Positions 18,192 to 26,188 of a stretch of 64,000 bases of DNA are shown piece by piece (within the stretch, counting starts at the first letter, position 1; every line of letters starts with the position of its first letter). Source of the DNA: Ornithobacterium rhinotracheale DSM 15997 (GTDB lineage Bacteria > Bacteroidota > Bacteroidia > Flavobacteriales > Weeksellaceae); contig NC_018016.1 of NCBI RefSeq assembly GCF_000265465.1, forward strand, positions 2,222,001 through 2,286,000, given 5' to 3'. The translations under genes and the position numbers were made by a program. The notes below the pieces were generated by a model. The model made no database searches, was not told the DNA's origin, and was given only the letters and a program-made list of their open reading frames with translations.

Positions 18192-19166
18192 TGGCACGGA
18201 GATTTAAACATTTAGATTTGTGTGAAAGGGCTAAAATAGAGGCGTATTTAACGGCTGGTTGGTCTATCTCTAAAATAGCCCGTGAACTGAAAAGGGATAA
18301 ATCTACGATAAGCCGTGAAGTGAGGAGGAACCGAACGAAGAAAGGAAAGTATAAAGCAAAGACTGCACAGACGCTCTATTCTGAAAAGAAAGAGCGTTTT
18401 TTGCGTTATAGACGCTTTACAAAAGACATTGAGAAAAGAGTAAGACAATTTTTTGTATAAAAGATATTCGCCCCTGCAGATTGTGGGGTATTGCAAAAAA
18501 ATGGGGTTTGCTATGGTTTCAGTGGAAAGAATTTACCAATATATAAGGGCTGATAAATTGAAAGGTGGTAAATTATATAAATATTGCAGGCACGCTTTGA
18601 AAAAGAGAAAGGCACAGGTTTCTAAAATTGTTGGAAAGATAAAGAACCGCACTAGTATAGAAGAACGCCCGCAGGTTGTGAATGAGCGTAAGGAGTTCGG
18701 ACACTGGGAGGGTGATTTAGTAGAGGGCAAAAATCATAAGGGTTATTTGCTGACACTTACGGAAAGAGTATCAAGGTTTTTGTTTGTAAAGTATATACCA
18801 AATAAAACAGCTGATGTGGTCGCTCGTGCTATTATTGATGTGTTACTTCCTTATAAAAAAGTGGTCAAATCAATAACCGTGGATAATGGTTTAGAGTTTT
18901 CAAATCATGATATAGTGTCCAATAAACTGCAAGCACAGATTTATTTTACAAATCCATACTCTAGTTGGCAAAAGGGGCAAATTGAGCACATGAACAAACT
19001 TATTAGACAGTATGTAAAAAAAGGTTCGGCAATTACAAAAAGTACCGCTAACAAGCTGAAAGCGGTACAAAAAGAGATAAACGATAGACCGTTTAAAGTG
19101 TTAAAGTTTTGCAAGCCTCGTGATGTTTTTTATACATTTGTGGAAAATGTTGCATTTAGTGCTTGA
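18191..19166 (+). pseudogene. IS30-family transposase, frameshifted at a T6 run
   Basis: The first part (18191-18460) has the IS30 N-terminal HTH (HLDLCERAKIEAYLTAGWS, then KRDKSTISREVRRN). The rest continues in another frame from about 18453 to 19166 with the DDE core: D in WEGDLVEGK, D in TVDNGLEFS, E in KGQIEHMNKLIRQY. The frames join at CAATTTTTTGTA (18446-18457). Removing one T restores a continuous protein of about 325 aa. Either it is inactivated, or made by +1 slippage, or the T run is misread. IS30 enzymes use short terminal inverted repeats, which here bound the whole phage-like element. Confidence 0.85.
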
Positions 19167-19168
19167 AT
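19149..19168 (-). repeat. Right terminal inverted repeat of the phage-like element
   Basis: Plus strand GTTGCATTTAGTGCTTGAAT. Its reverse complement pairs with 10621-10640 at 15 of 20 positions. It overlaps the last codons of the transposase gene, as is usual for IS30-family ends. Confidence 0.7.
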
Positions 19169-19175
19169 CTAGCAA

Positions 19176-19209
19176 TAAAAAAACAATCCCCAATAAATTG
19201 AGGATTGTT
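19176..19209 (-). terminator. Terminator of trxB
   Basis: AACAATCC (19182-19189) pairs with GGATTGTT (19202-19209). Read leftward it is followed by a T run (A run on the plus strand at 19177-19183). It lies 29 bp after the trxB stop. Confidence 0.75.
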
Positions 19210-19237
19210 GTAAACAATAAAAATAATTAAAGATGAA

Positions 19238-20176
19238 TTATAATTCTGCAATATATCTTTCAGCGTCAAGAGCGGCTTTACACCCAGAGCCCGCTGCCGA
19301 AATCGCTTGGCGATAAGTGTGATCTTGCACATCTCCTGCCGCAAAAACACCAGGAATATTAGTGTGAGTTCCTTTGCCTTGTGTAATGATATAACCAGTT
19401 TCATCGGTATCCACCACACCTTGGAAAAGCTCTGTATTTGGTTTGTGCCCAATGGCTATGAAAACTCCATCTACAACCAAATCGCGTTTTTCTTGTGTTT
19501 GATTGTTAAAAATATGAGCTTTTTCTACTACCATTTCTCCACTAAGACCTTCCAATTCATGATTAAATAAAACCTCAATGTTTGGTGTGCTTAATACTCG
19601 GTCTTGCATTACTTTAGAAGCACGCATTTCGTCTTTTCTCACTAAAAGATACACTTTGTTGCAAAGCTTTGCCAAGTAAGTAGCCTCTTCCGCAGCGGTA
19701 TCACCGCCACCAATTACAGCTACATCTTTGCCTCTATAGAAGAATCCATCACAAGTGGCACAAGCTGAAACTCCGCTTCCTGCATATTTTTTCTCATCGT
19801 CTAAGCCTAAATATTTCGCCGACGCACCCGTTGAGATAATAACGGTTTTGGTATTATAAACTTCTCCGTTATTGGTAATTACTTGATGAATACCACCTTT
19901 TTCTTGGCTTAATTTTACTTCTTTTACAAAATCAAAAATTACCTTAGTACCGAATCTTTCTGCTTGTTTTTGCAAATCAGTCATTAATTCTGGTCCCATG
20001 ATTCCATCGGGATAGCCAGGGAAATTCTCAACATCTGTAGTTGTAGTGAGTTGTCCACCTGGCTGCATGCCTGTAATCACGATAGGGTGCATTTCAGCTC
20101 TGGCGGCATAGATAGCTGCAGTGTATCCTGCTGGTCCCGAACCTATTATAATAACATTGTGTGTAGTATCTGACAT
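19238..20176 (-). CDS. trxB: Thioredoxin-disulfide reductase
   Basis: Encodes 312 aa. FAD-binding GSGPAGYTAAIYAARA is at the N-terminus, the redox-active CATCDG near residue 136, and NADPH-binding GGGDTAAEEATYLAKL near 155. The C-terminal FAD motif GVFAAGDVQDHTYRQAISAA completes it. It reduces thioredoxin with NADPH in the cytoplasm. Length and order of motifs are canonical. Confidence 0.96.
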   Translation of the reverse strand: MSDTTHNVIIIGSGPAGYTAAIYAARAEMHPIVITGMQPGGQLTTTTDVENFPGYPDGIMGPELMTDLQKQAERFGTKVIFDFVKEVKLSQEKGGIHQVITNNGEVYNTKTVIISTGASAKYLGLDDEKKYAGSGVSACATCDGFFYRGKDVAVIGGGDTAAEEATYLAKLCNKVYLLVRKDEMRASKVMQDRVLSTPNIEVLFNHELEGLSGEMVVEKAHIFNNQTQEKRDLVVDGVFIAIGHKPNTELFQGVVDTDETGYIITQGKGTHTNIPGVFAAGDVQDHTYRQAISAAGSGCKAALDAERYIAEL

Positions 20177-20237
20177 AATTGTTTAGTTTTTTTACAAATT
20201 TATTGAATTAAAATGAATATTTTATCATATTTCAAAT

Positions 20238-20270
20238 TTTGTATTGTTTAAAAAATCTCTTGTATCTTTA
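20238..20270 (+). promoter_or_regulatory. Candidate promoter of the SGNH hydrolase gene
   Basis: TTTG (20238-20241), 21 bp, TATCTTTA (20263-20270), one base from the -7 consensus. It lies 30 bp before the chosen ATG at 20301, which supports that start over an upstream in-frame ATG at 20244. Confidence 0.5.
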
Positions 20271-20300
20271 TTGCTACGAAATTTTTTAAAATATATTGAA

Positions 20301-20957
20301 ATGAAGAAAATCGCTATTATTTTAAGTTTTTCAAGCCTTTGTGTTTTTGGACAAAATCAATATTCGCCTTACTATTATCAGCGTGTAAGTTTGTTTGAAG
20401 AATTACCCATTACGCCCAATGATGTCGTGTTTTTGGGCAACAGCATTACCGATGGTGCTGAGTGGCAAGAGCTTTTTCCAGATGTTTCTATTAAAAATAG
20501 AGGAATCAGTGGAGATGTGTGTCAAGGTGTTTTAGACCGATTGGAGCCGATTGTTTCTGGGAAGCCAAGCAAAGTTTTTCTACTCATTGGAACCAATGAT
20601 TTGGCACATAAAGTGAGCAACGATTCTGTGGTGAGTGGGATTAAAACTATCGTAAAAACGATTCAACAAGAATCACCGAAAACTAAAATTTATTTACAAA
20701 GTATTTTGCCTGTAAATGATTCTTTTACCAAATTTAAAGGTCATTACGCACGTATTAATGATATTCCGCTCATCAATGCAGAATTAAAGGCGTGGGCTTC
20801 CAAAGTTGGGATCACCTACATCGATTTGTACAAAGATTTTGTAATACCAAACACCCATCAATTAAATCCAGACTTCACCAACGATGGTTTGCATCTTTTG
20901 GGCAAAGCCTATGTGCATTGGGCAAAATTGATTAAGCCATATCTTAATGAGCGATGA
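20301..20957 (+). CDS. Secreted SGNH/GDSL-family hydrolase
   Basis: Encodes 218 aa from the ATG at 20301, which opens a signal peptide (MKKIAIILSFSSLCVFGQ). Block I is FLGNSITDG (Ser nucleophile), block II Gly in RGISGD, block III GTND and block V NDGLHLLGKAY (Asp and His). The family removes acyl or acetyl groups from sugars or lipids. Block I has Asn where many members have Asp, as in sugar O-acetylesterase-like relatives. Substrate unknown. Confidence 0.85.
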   Translation: MKKIAIILSFSSLCVFGQNQYSPYYYQRVSLFEELPITPNDVVFLGNSITDGAEWQELFPDVSIKNRGISGDVCQGVLDRLEPIVSGKPSKVFLLIGTNDLAHKVSNDSVVSGIKTIVKTIQQESPKTKIYLQSILPVNDSFTKFKGHYARINDIPLINAELKAWASKVGITYIDLYKDFVIPNTHQLNPDFTNDGLHLLGKAYVHWAKLIKPYLNER

Positions 20958-21051
20958 TTTTGTAATAATTATTCGACTGCGCAAAACACAAAAATTCAAT
21001 CAAAAAATAGATGAAAAACACATTTTTCTTCCAATTCATTGTCAAGAAAAT

Positions 21052-22467
21052 TTAGCAATCTACCAATTTCACGCTCACGGCCAATCCACCTTCTGATGTT
21101 TCTTTGTATTTGGAATTCATGTCTTTAGCGGTTTGCCACATGGTGTGAATCACATGGTCTAGCGACACTTTCGGGTGCTCTGCATCGAGTGCCAATTCCG
21201 ATGCGTTGATGGCTTTGATGGCTCCCATGGAATTTCGCTCAATACAAGGAATTTGTACCAAACCTTCAATCGGGTCGCAAGTAAGTCCTAAATGATGTTC
21301 CATGGCGATTTCTGCCGCGTTCAGACATTGTGCAGGCGTTCCACCACGTAATTCGCAGAGAGCCCCTGCAGCCATGGCCGATGATACGCCGATTTCTGCT
21401 TGGCATCCACCCATAGCGGCCGAAATCGTTGCGTTGCGTTTAAAAATACTACCAATTACACCAGCGGTGAGCAAAAATCGTTTAATTTCTTCAAAGCCAG
21501 CTTTGTGATTTTCTACGCTTAAATAAAACATCAATACGGCAGGGATTACTCCTGCAGAGCCATTGGTAGGAGCCGTAACTACGCGTCCTAGCGAAGCGTT
21601 TACTTCGTTTACAGCAATGGCAAAAGTTGAAACCCATTTAAAGATTTCTCGGTAAAACATGCGAGTTTTTCGAATACTCTGGAGCCAATTTTTTGGGTGA
21701 GTGTAAGGAAATCTCGGGTCTTTCAATTTTTGGTACATATCATAAGCTCTGCGGCGTACCATAAGCCCTCCAGGCAGGAAACCTTCGGTGTGGCAACCGA
21801 CATAAATCGACTCGAGCATTACTTTCCAAATGGCTTTTAATTGGTGATTGATTTCCTCTTCGGTGCGCACGCTCAATTCGTTTTGCATCACGATATCAGA
21901 AATGTTCATATTGAGCTCATTACAATAGTTTAATAAATCTTTAGCCTTATAAGTAGGGTATGGAAAAGATTGGTTGTCAGATAAATCCACCATCTCTTCG
22001 GTTTCTTCTTTAGTTATGAATCCACCGCCGATAGAGTAGAAGGTAGAGTCGTAGCTTTCGCCATTTTCAAGAAAAGCGGTAATCTTCATCCCATTGGCAT
22101 GATAGGGCAAAAATTCCTTGTTGAATTTAATCTGTTCAAAATCGAAATATATTGTTTTTTGATTGTCTAAGAGCAAGTTACGATGCGTTCGGATATGTCC
22201 GATGATGCTGTCGATGCTTTCCACGGGAATCGTTACGGGATCGGTACCACTCAATCCCAAAAGAATAGCCAAATCCGTAGCATGCCCTTTGCCTGTAAGA
22301 GAAAGCGAGCCATACAAATCGATTTGAATCCCATTGACTAAATCAAAAATGTTGCGAATTTTTAATTCTTCCAAGAATTGTTGAGCCGCTCGCCATGGTC
22401 CCAAAGTGTGCGAACTTGAAGGTCCCACACCGATTTTGAGCATATCAAAAACACTAATATTTTCCAT
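21052..22467 (-). CDS. sdaA: L-serine ammonia-lyase (serine dehydratase), single chain
   Basis: Encodes 471 aa. The iron-sulfur L-serine dehydratase converts serine to pyruvate and ammonia. The N-terminal domain begins [20 protein letters not shown]. The C-terminal alpha domain has [19 protein letters not shown] and the cluster-binding cysteines ([20 protein letters not shown], then [18 protein letters not shown]). Both domains in one chain is the usual Bacteroidota form. Confidence 0.95.
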   Translation of the reverse strand: MENISVFDMLKIGVGPSSSHTLGPWRAAQQFLEELKIRNIFDLVNGIQIDLYGSLSLTGKGHATDLAILLGLSGTDPVTIPVESIDSIIGHIRTHRNLLLDNQKTIYFDFEQIKFNKEFLPYHANGMKITAFLENGESYDSTFYSIGGGFITKEETEEMVDLSDNQSFPYPTYKAKDLLNYCNELNMNISDIVMQNELSVRTEEEINHQLKAIWKVMLESIYVGCHTEGFLPGGLMVRRRAYDMYQKLKDPRFPYTHPKNWLQSIRKTRMFYREIFKWVSTFAIAVNEVNASLGRVVTAPTNGSAGVIPAVLMFYLSVENHKAGFEEIKRFLLTAGVIGSIFKRNATISAAMGGCQAEIGVSSAMAAGALCELRGGTPAQCLNAAEIAMEHHLGLTCDPIEGLVQIPCIERNSMGAIKAINASELALDAEHPKVSLDHVIHTMWQTAKDMNSKYKETSEGGLAVSVKLVDC

Positions 22468-22493
22468 TTTTAAAAAGTATAAATTACAAATAA

Positions 22494-22522
22494 GGCGGAT
22501 TTAATCCTGAATTAAATCCGCC
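22494..22522 (-). terminator. Hairpin between the OmpA/barrel gene and sdaA
   Basis: GGCGGATTTA (22494-22503) pairs perfectly with TAAATCCGCC (22513-22522). Leftward it is followed only by a weak T-rich stretch, so it may be a terminator or a processing stem between the two same-strand genes. Confidence 0.5.
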
Positions 22523-22551
22523 CTAAAGATAAGAAATATTATTAAGTTTTT

Positions 22552-23133
22552 TTAAAATTTATAGCCTACGCCTGCTTGAATAGTAAAGGCAAATAAGGAT
22601 TTGCCACTTAATAAACCATGAAGTTTAGCCGAAGGGTTTACCGAAAAAATAAAATCAGAATAGGAATATTGTGCTCCCGCAGTGGCGCCGAGCCCAAGTC
22701 CTGACTGATTTGGAGCTGTGGTTCTGTTTAACTGAGCCTCTAACAACGCTCCACCACTCGCAAAGAAGTATTTACCAAAATGATAGCGAGCATATACGGG
22801 AATGCTTAACAAATGAAAATCTTCCTTTATATCATCTATTTTAGGTATTTGTCTAGGAATGTTCGTATGGCTTGTAATAATTCTCTTACCTAAATAATCT
22901 ATACCCGTTTCAATAAAAAAGTTTTTTTCAAGCTCACGAAGATAATGCAAATCAAAAGCAATGGGAGACCCAATATGATAGCCATCGCCACCATCTTCTG
23001 TATTTAAAAAAATGGGCTGGTCTTCAACGAAAAAATTATATGAAAATCGAATTTGATTTTTTTGCTGAGCTTGTGACAATCCACTGATTATTAAAAAAAG
23101 CAATGCAAAACTGCGAAATAATTTTGTTCTCAT
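22552..23133 (-). CDS. Outer membrane beta-barrel protein (porin-like, short)
   Basis: Encodes 193 aa with a signal peptide (FALLFLIISGLSQAQ). The mature part has alternating strands ending in aromatic residues (FFIETGIDYLGKRI, YARYHFGKYFFASGG, FAFTIQAGVGYKF), with a terminal Phe. This fits a small 8-stranded outer membrane barrel of the OMP_b-brl type. Function unknown. Confidence 0.65.
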   Translation of the reverse strand: MRTKLFRSFALLFLIISGLSQAQQKNQIRFSYNFFVEDQPIFLNTEDGGDGYHIGSPIAFDLHYLRELEKNFFIETGIDYLGKRIITSHTNIPRQIPKIDDIKEDFHLLSIPVYARYHFGKYFFASGGALLEAQLNRTTAPNQSGLGLGATAGAQYSYSDFIFSVNPSAKLHGLLSGKSLFAFTIQAGVGYKF

Positions 23134-23199
23134 ATTTAATTAAATTCTGTATATCAAATATAGGAATTATTTAATATGTTTTGTGAAAAAGATTAAGTT

Positions 23200-24123
23200 T
23201 TAAGTTTTTTCATAAATTTCATCTCGTAGTGCAATGTTGCGTTGTGCGAGTTCAGTTCTAATTTTTTCGAAACTTTTTCGGTTGTAGTAAGTATAAAAAT
23301 GCGTGTAGCTAAAATCTTTTAAAACTATTCCGATTTGGTTGTTTACATTGTTGGGCGCGCCCCGTTCAAAAATAATTTCATGAATATCTTGTATTCTGTA
23401 TGCCTTAAAATACCAAGGAAAATAGAGATTTTTGATGATTAAATATTGCTGAGAAAAAACTAAATAATAACTCTGCTGTCCATTGATTCCATAAAAAAAC
23501 ACGATGAAAAAAATGGGCAAAATAAGAATAATTGAAAGCGGGAAGAGTGTTTTTGGGAAAAGCAAAGTTGAAAGCCCTAAGATGAAGAGCATCAATTCAT
23601 TATTGAAATTGAAAAGATGATTTCCTTTGTATTCTGTTCTTTTTTCGTTGAAGGTTTCACGCTTTAGCATAGGTTTGATTTCAATCGGAGTGCAATGTTC
23701 ATCTCGCTGAACAACTTGGTAGAGCAATAGATTTAAATCTTTTAAATTTTGATAAAAATAATAGGGCAAAATCAATTTTTTTCCATCATCAAAAACGATT
23801 TCGGTAACTTCGGCTTGTCTTGTGAGCCTTAGTTTTTTGGTATTAAGTTCGAAACTTTTAATTTGATTTAAAGTATATTCTTGATTTTTAAAAGAAATGC
23901 TGTTTTCGTCTGCAATAATTTTGAATGGCAAAGATAAATCTAAATAAAGAGTAATTGCAATTAGCACAAAAAGCATAATGGCAATCATCAACAAAAGGTT
24001 ACTTCCTTTGTCAATTGCAGTGTAAAAGCTTGCGCCAGCGATTGTAAGTAAAAAAAGAAAGCACACGCCCAATAAAATGGCTAAATATATTTTGTTTGTT
24101 TTTACGACAACTTGTTCAAACAT
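23200..24123 (-). CDS. Membrane protein of unknown function
   Basis: Encodes 307 aa. Two adjacent transmembrane helices lie near the N-terminus (residues about 12-35 and 38-60). A beta-rich cytoplasmic-like segment follows (IADENSISFKNQEYTLNQIK), then a second helix pair (about 172-215) and a beta-rich C-terminal segment. The repeated layout of two helices plus beta domain resembles PH-like-domain membrane proteins. No specific family is claimed. Confidence 0.55.
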   Translation of the reverse strand: MFEQVVVKTNKIYLAILLGVCFLFLLTIAGASFYTAIDKGSNLLLMIAIMLFVLIAITLYLDLSLPFKIIADENSISFKNQEYTLNQIKSFELNTKKLRLTRQAEVTEIVFDDGKKLILPYYFYQNLKDLNLLLYQVVQRDEHCTPIEIKPMLKRETFNEKRTEYKGNHLFNFNNELMLFILGLSTLLFPKTLFPLSIILILPIFFIVFFYGINGQQSYYLVFSQQYLIIKNLYFPWYFKAYRIQDIHEIIFERGAPNNVNNQIGIVLKDFSYTHFYTYYNRKSFEKIRTELAQRNIALRDEIYEKT

Positions 24124-24192
24124 CTCAGTAGTTTATCTTAATGTAAAGATACGGAATTTGATGTACTTTTCATTTTAAACATATTAAAAAAC

Positions 24193-24229
24193 AAAAAAAG
24201 TGAGGAAATCAAATTTCCTCACTTTTTTC
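24193..24229. terminator. Bidirectional-looking terminator
   Basis: AAAAAAAGTGAGGAAA pairs with TTTCCTCACTTTTTT around a 5-base loop. A run on one side and T run on the other allow termination in both directions. It ends the leftward lipoprotein gene at 24248. Confidence 0.8.
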
Positions 24230-24247
24230 AATTATAAATTAACTAAT

Positions 24248-24655
24248 CTATTTTCTTTTAGCTTGAGCCACCCAAGTTTTTCCATCTTGTTGAACAAAAA
24301 GCGTAAGATTTTTTTCATCAATATTAATATATTGTCCTTCTCCAAGTCCTTCAACTTTTATAGATGAGTTTTTACCTTTTTCAATTTTTATCCCTGTAAG
24401 GGTTGGGATATCTTCATCTGTTCCAGAGAATTCAAAGTTGTATCTGTCTCCAGCTTTTACTACAGTAACTTTTCCATCTTGAAGACCTACATTATTTTTG
24501 GCTAAAAAACCTTCAGAGTAGCCCACTTTTCCTTCGTATGAACCTACGAAAAATAGGTTGTCTGCTGGATCGTCGTCGTTACTACATGAAACTAAAGTAA
24601 ACGATGCTACTACCATAAGCAATAGTAATCCAAAAATTTTCATTGTTTTTTTCAT
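24248..24655 (-). CDS. Small surface-type lipoprotein
   Basis: Encodes 135 aa. A type II signal peptide ends in the lipobox VSC, directly followed by SNDDDPAD. Acidic residues just after the acylated Cys match the lipoprotein export signal that sends Bacteroidota lipoproteins to the cell surface. The mature domain is beta-rich (VGSYEGKVGYSEGFLAKNN). Function unknown. Confidence 0.7.
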   Translation of the reverse strand: MKKTMKIFGLLLLMVVASFTLVSCSNDDDPADNLFFVGSYEGKVGYSEGFLAKNNVGLQDGKVTVVKAGDRYNFEFSGTDEDIPTLTGIKIEKGKNSSIKVEGLGEGQYINIDEKNLTLFVQQDGKTWVAQAKRK

Positions 24656-24832
24656 AATCTAAAAAATTTAAAATATTAATACGCTAAATAAGAGGGCAAA
24701 CATCTTGCCAAGTGTTTGAAAATGAATGTGTGAATATTACAGTTAGTTTATTTTTTTAAGTTTAATTTGCGATTTTTTTAATTTTTATAAGAAAAAAAAT
24801 ACTTTTAAATATGGTTTTTCTCTCCAATAAAA

Positions 24833-24862
24833 AACTCCCTTTCCATTTTTGGAAAGGGAGTT
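24833..24862 (-). terminator. Terminator of the metallopeptidase gene
   Basis: AACTCCCTTTCC pairs perfectly with GGAAAGGGAGTT, and leftward a T run follows (A run on the plus strand before 24833). Confidence 0.85.
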
Positions 24863-24884
24863 CTAAATGAAAAACATATTAAAT

Positions 24885-25565
24885 TTAATTTCTTCGGTCA
24901 AGCATACTTAGGAAGTATAACAATTGTGCTAGTGAGCCAATTGCAGCGACTAAGTAAGTTCTAGCTGCCCATTTCAAAGAATCTTTGGCAGCGGCATATT
25001 CGCGTGGTTGCACTATATTTCTTTGCTCCATCCAGGCGAGTGCTCGGTTGCTGGCATCATATTCCACGGGCAGGGTCACAAAAGTGAAAATGGTAGTTAC
25101 TGCAAAAAATACAATTCCTAAAATCAATATATATGGAATGTTCATGGTTGCATAAAGAGCGATACCTCCCATAATCAAAAACATTGATAAATTAGAACTT
25201 ACATTCACAGCAGGCACCATTTTAGATCTAAAGTTAAGCCATTTGTAGCCCACTTTATGTTGCACAGCGTGTCCGCATTCGTGTGCCGCAACAGCAGCGG
25301 CAGCGGCAGATCTTTCTAAATACACGCCTTCTGATAGGTTTACGGTTTTGTTTCGCGGGTCGTAGTGATCGGTCAGCTGTCCTGGAACCGAAACTACTCT
25401 CACATCATTTATTCCATTATCGGCAAGCATTTGTTCTGCGATTTCTTTTCCGCTCATGCCATTGGAAAGTCGCATTCTTGAGTATAGCTGAAATTTGGAT
25501 TTCAGTTTATGGCTCACATACATGCTTGCGAGAGTGAAAATACCAATTATTAAATAATATCCCAT
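24885..25565 (-). CDS. Membrane zinc metallopeptidase (YugP/Zn_peptidase_2 type)
   Basis: Encodes 226 aa. The zinc motif HECGH is at residues 95-99, within AAAAAVAAHECGHAVQH. Further hydrophobic helices follow (about 122-140 and 142-165, and near the C-terminus), plus one at the N-terminus. The later LPVEYDASNRAL segment is typical of the family and may hold the third ligand. Neutral zinc peptidase of the inner membrane; substrates not known. Confidence 0.85.
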   Translation of the reverse strand: MGYYLIIGIFTLASMYVSHKLKSKFQLYSRMRLSNGMSGKEIAEQMLADNGINDVRVVSVPGQLTDHYDPRNKTVNLSEGVYLERSAAAAAVAAHECGHAVQHKVGYKWLNFRSKMVPAVNVSSNLSMFLIMGGIALYATMNIPYILILGIVFFAVTTIFTFVTLPVEYDASNRALAWMEQRNIVQPREYAAAKDSLKWAARTYLVAAIGSLAQLLYFLSMLDRRN

Positions 25566-25702
25566 GATTGATTTAAATTATCTTGCCCTACAAGAATCAA
25601 AAATGATACCTATTTTTATTAAAAATGAGTGAATGAATTTAATTGTTGTCTTAATTATCTAAAAACTAAATATTTGTGCTATTCTTTAAAATTAGTTAAA
25701 TA

Positions 25703-25742
25703 AAAAAGAGAGATTTCATTTCAAATGAAACCTCTCTTTTGC
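25703..25742. terminator. Terminator hairpin downstream of the META-domain gene
   Basis: AAAAAGAGAGATTTCATT pairs with AATGAAACCTCTCTTTT with one bulge. It ends the leftward pheT-side genes and could work both ways. Confidence 0.75.
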
Positions 25743-25762
25743 GAATATTATAAAAATTGAAT

Positions 25763-26182
25763 TTATCGTTTAAAATGTAATAACAATAAATTATTTTGAT
25801 AAAAATACAAGTCCTTTCCTTTGATTTCGTAACGATTTGATTTACTTAAAAGCGATAAATATCGTTTTTCTATATCAAGTTGCGGACAAGCCATGCGAGT
25901 GCTTGCTAAGTTGGCTAGGTTGATTACGCCAGCTTGTGCTGTGCATGCTCCAAAAAATCGGTTGCACCCTGCAAATCCATTTACTTTCAGTTCTTCTCCA
26001 TCTTTTTGAAAATTAATAGATAAAGGATCTGCGTTGAAACCAATTTCTGCATCTTTATTGTTTTGTAAAATCCAATTTCCGTACAATTTTGAAACATCGG
26101 TAGAGCCTTTTGCAATAGGGCTTAGGGCATCGCACGAGAAAAGCAAAATTGCCATAACAAACAATATGGATAATTTTTTCAT
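25763..26182 (-). CDS. META-domain (HslJ-like) lipoprotein
   Basis: Encodes 139 aa with a type II signal peptide ending LFSC. The META domain follows: YGNWILQNN at the start, GFAGCNRFFGACTAQAG and STRMACPQLDIEKRYL, all characteristic. HslJ-like proteins are periplasmic or outer-membrane lipoproteins linked to stress tolerance, mechanism unclear. It lies 6 bp after pheT and may be co-transcribed. Confidence 0.8.
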   Translation of the reverse strand: MKKLSILFVMAILLFSCDALSPIAKGSTDVSKLYGNWILQNNKDAEIGFNADPLSINFQKDGEELKVNGFAGCNRFFGACTAQAGVINLANLASTRMACPQLDIEKRYLSLLSKSNRYEIKGKDLYFYQNNLLLLHFKR

Positions 26183-26188
26183 GCTAAA

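Larger units (their letters stand above)
10621..19168. mobile_element. Integrated ssDNA-phage-like element bounded by IS30-type inverted repeats
   Basis: The block lies between smr and trxB. It holds a rolling-circle Rep, an HTH protein, a beta-rich putative capsid protein, several small membrane proteins, a GH19-like cell-wall hydrolase, a secreted protein and an IS30-family transposase, all rightward. Its ends are 20-bp imperfect inverted repeats (15 of 20 matching) at 10621-10640 and 19149-19168. The trinucleotide CTA sits at 10617-10619 and 19169-19171 and could be a target duplication, with one unpaired base on the left. Size and content suit a tailless ssDNA prophage, perhaps of the lipid-containing FLiP kind, but that is inference. 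The transposase reading frame is broken, so the copy may now be immobile. Confidence 0.7.

Noticed and set aside
18191-19168. The IS30 transposase as an ordinary IS inserted in the phage
   Set aside because: An ordinary IS30 copy of about 1.0-1.1 kb would need an inverted repeat near 18.1 kb. None resembling the right end was seen there, while a good match exists at 10621.
10621-19168. Filamentous (inovirus-type) prophage
   Set aside because: No Zot/pI-like ATPase and no typical small major coat protein with signal peptide. The GH19-like enzyme and two-tyrosine Rep point elsewhere.
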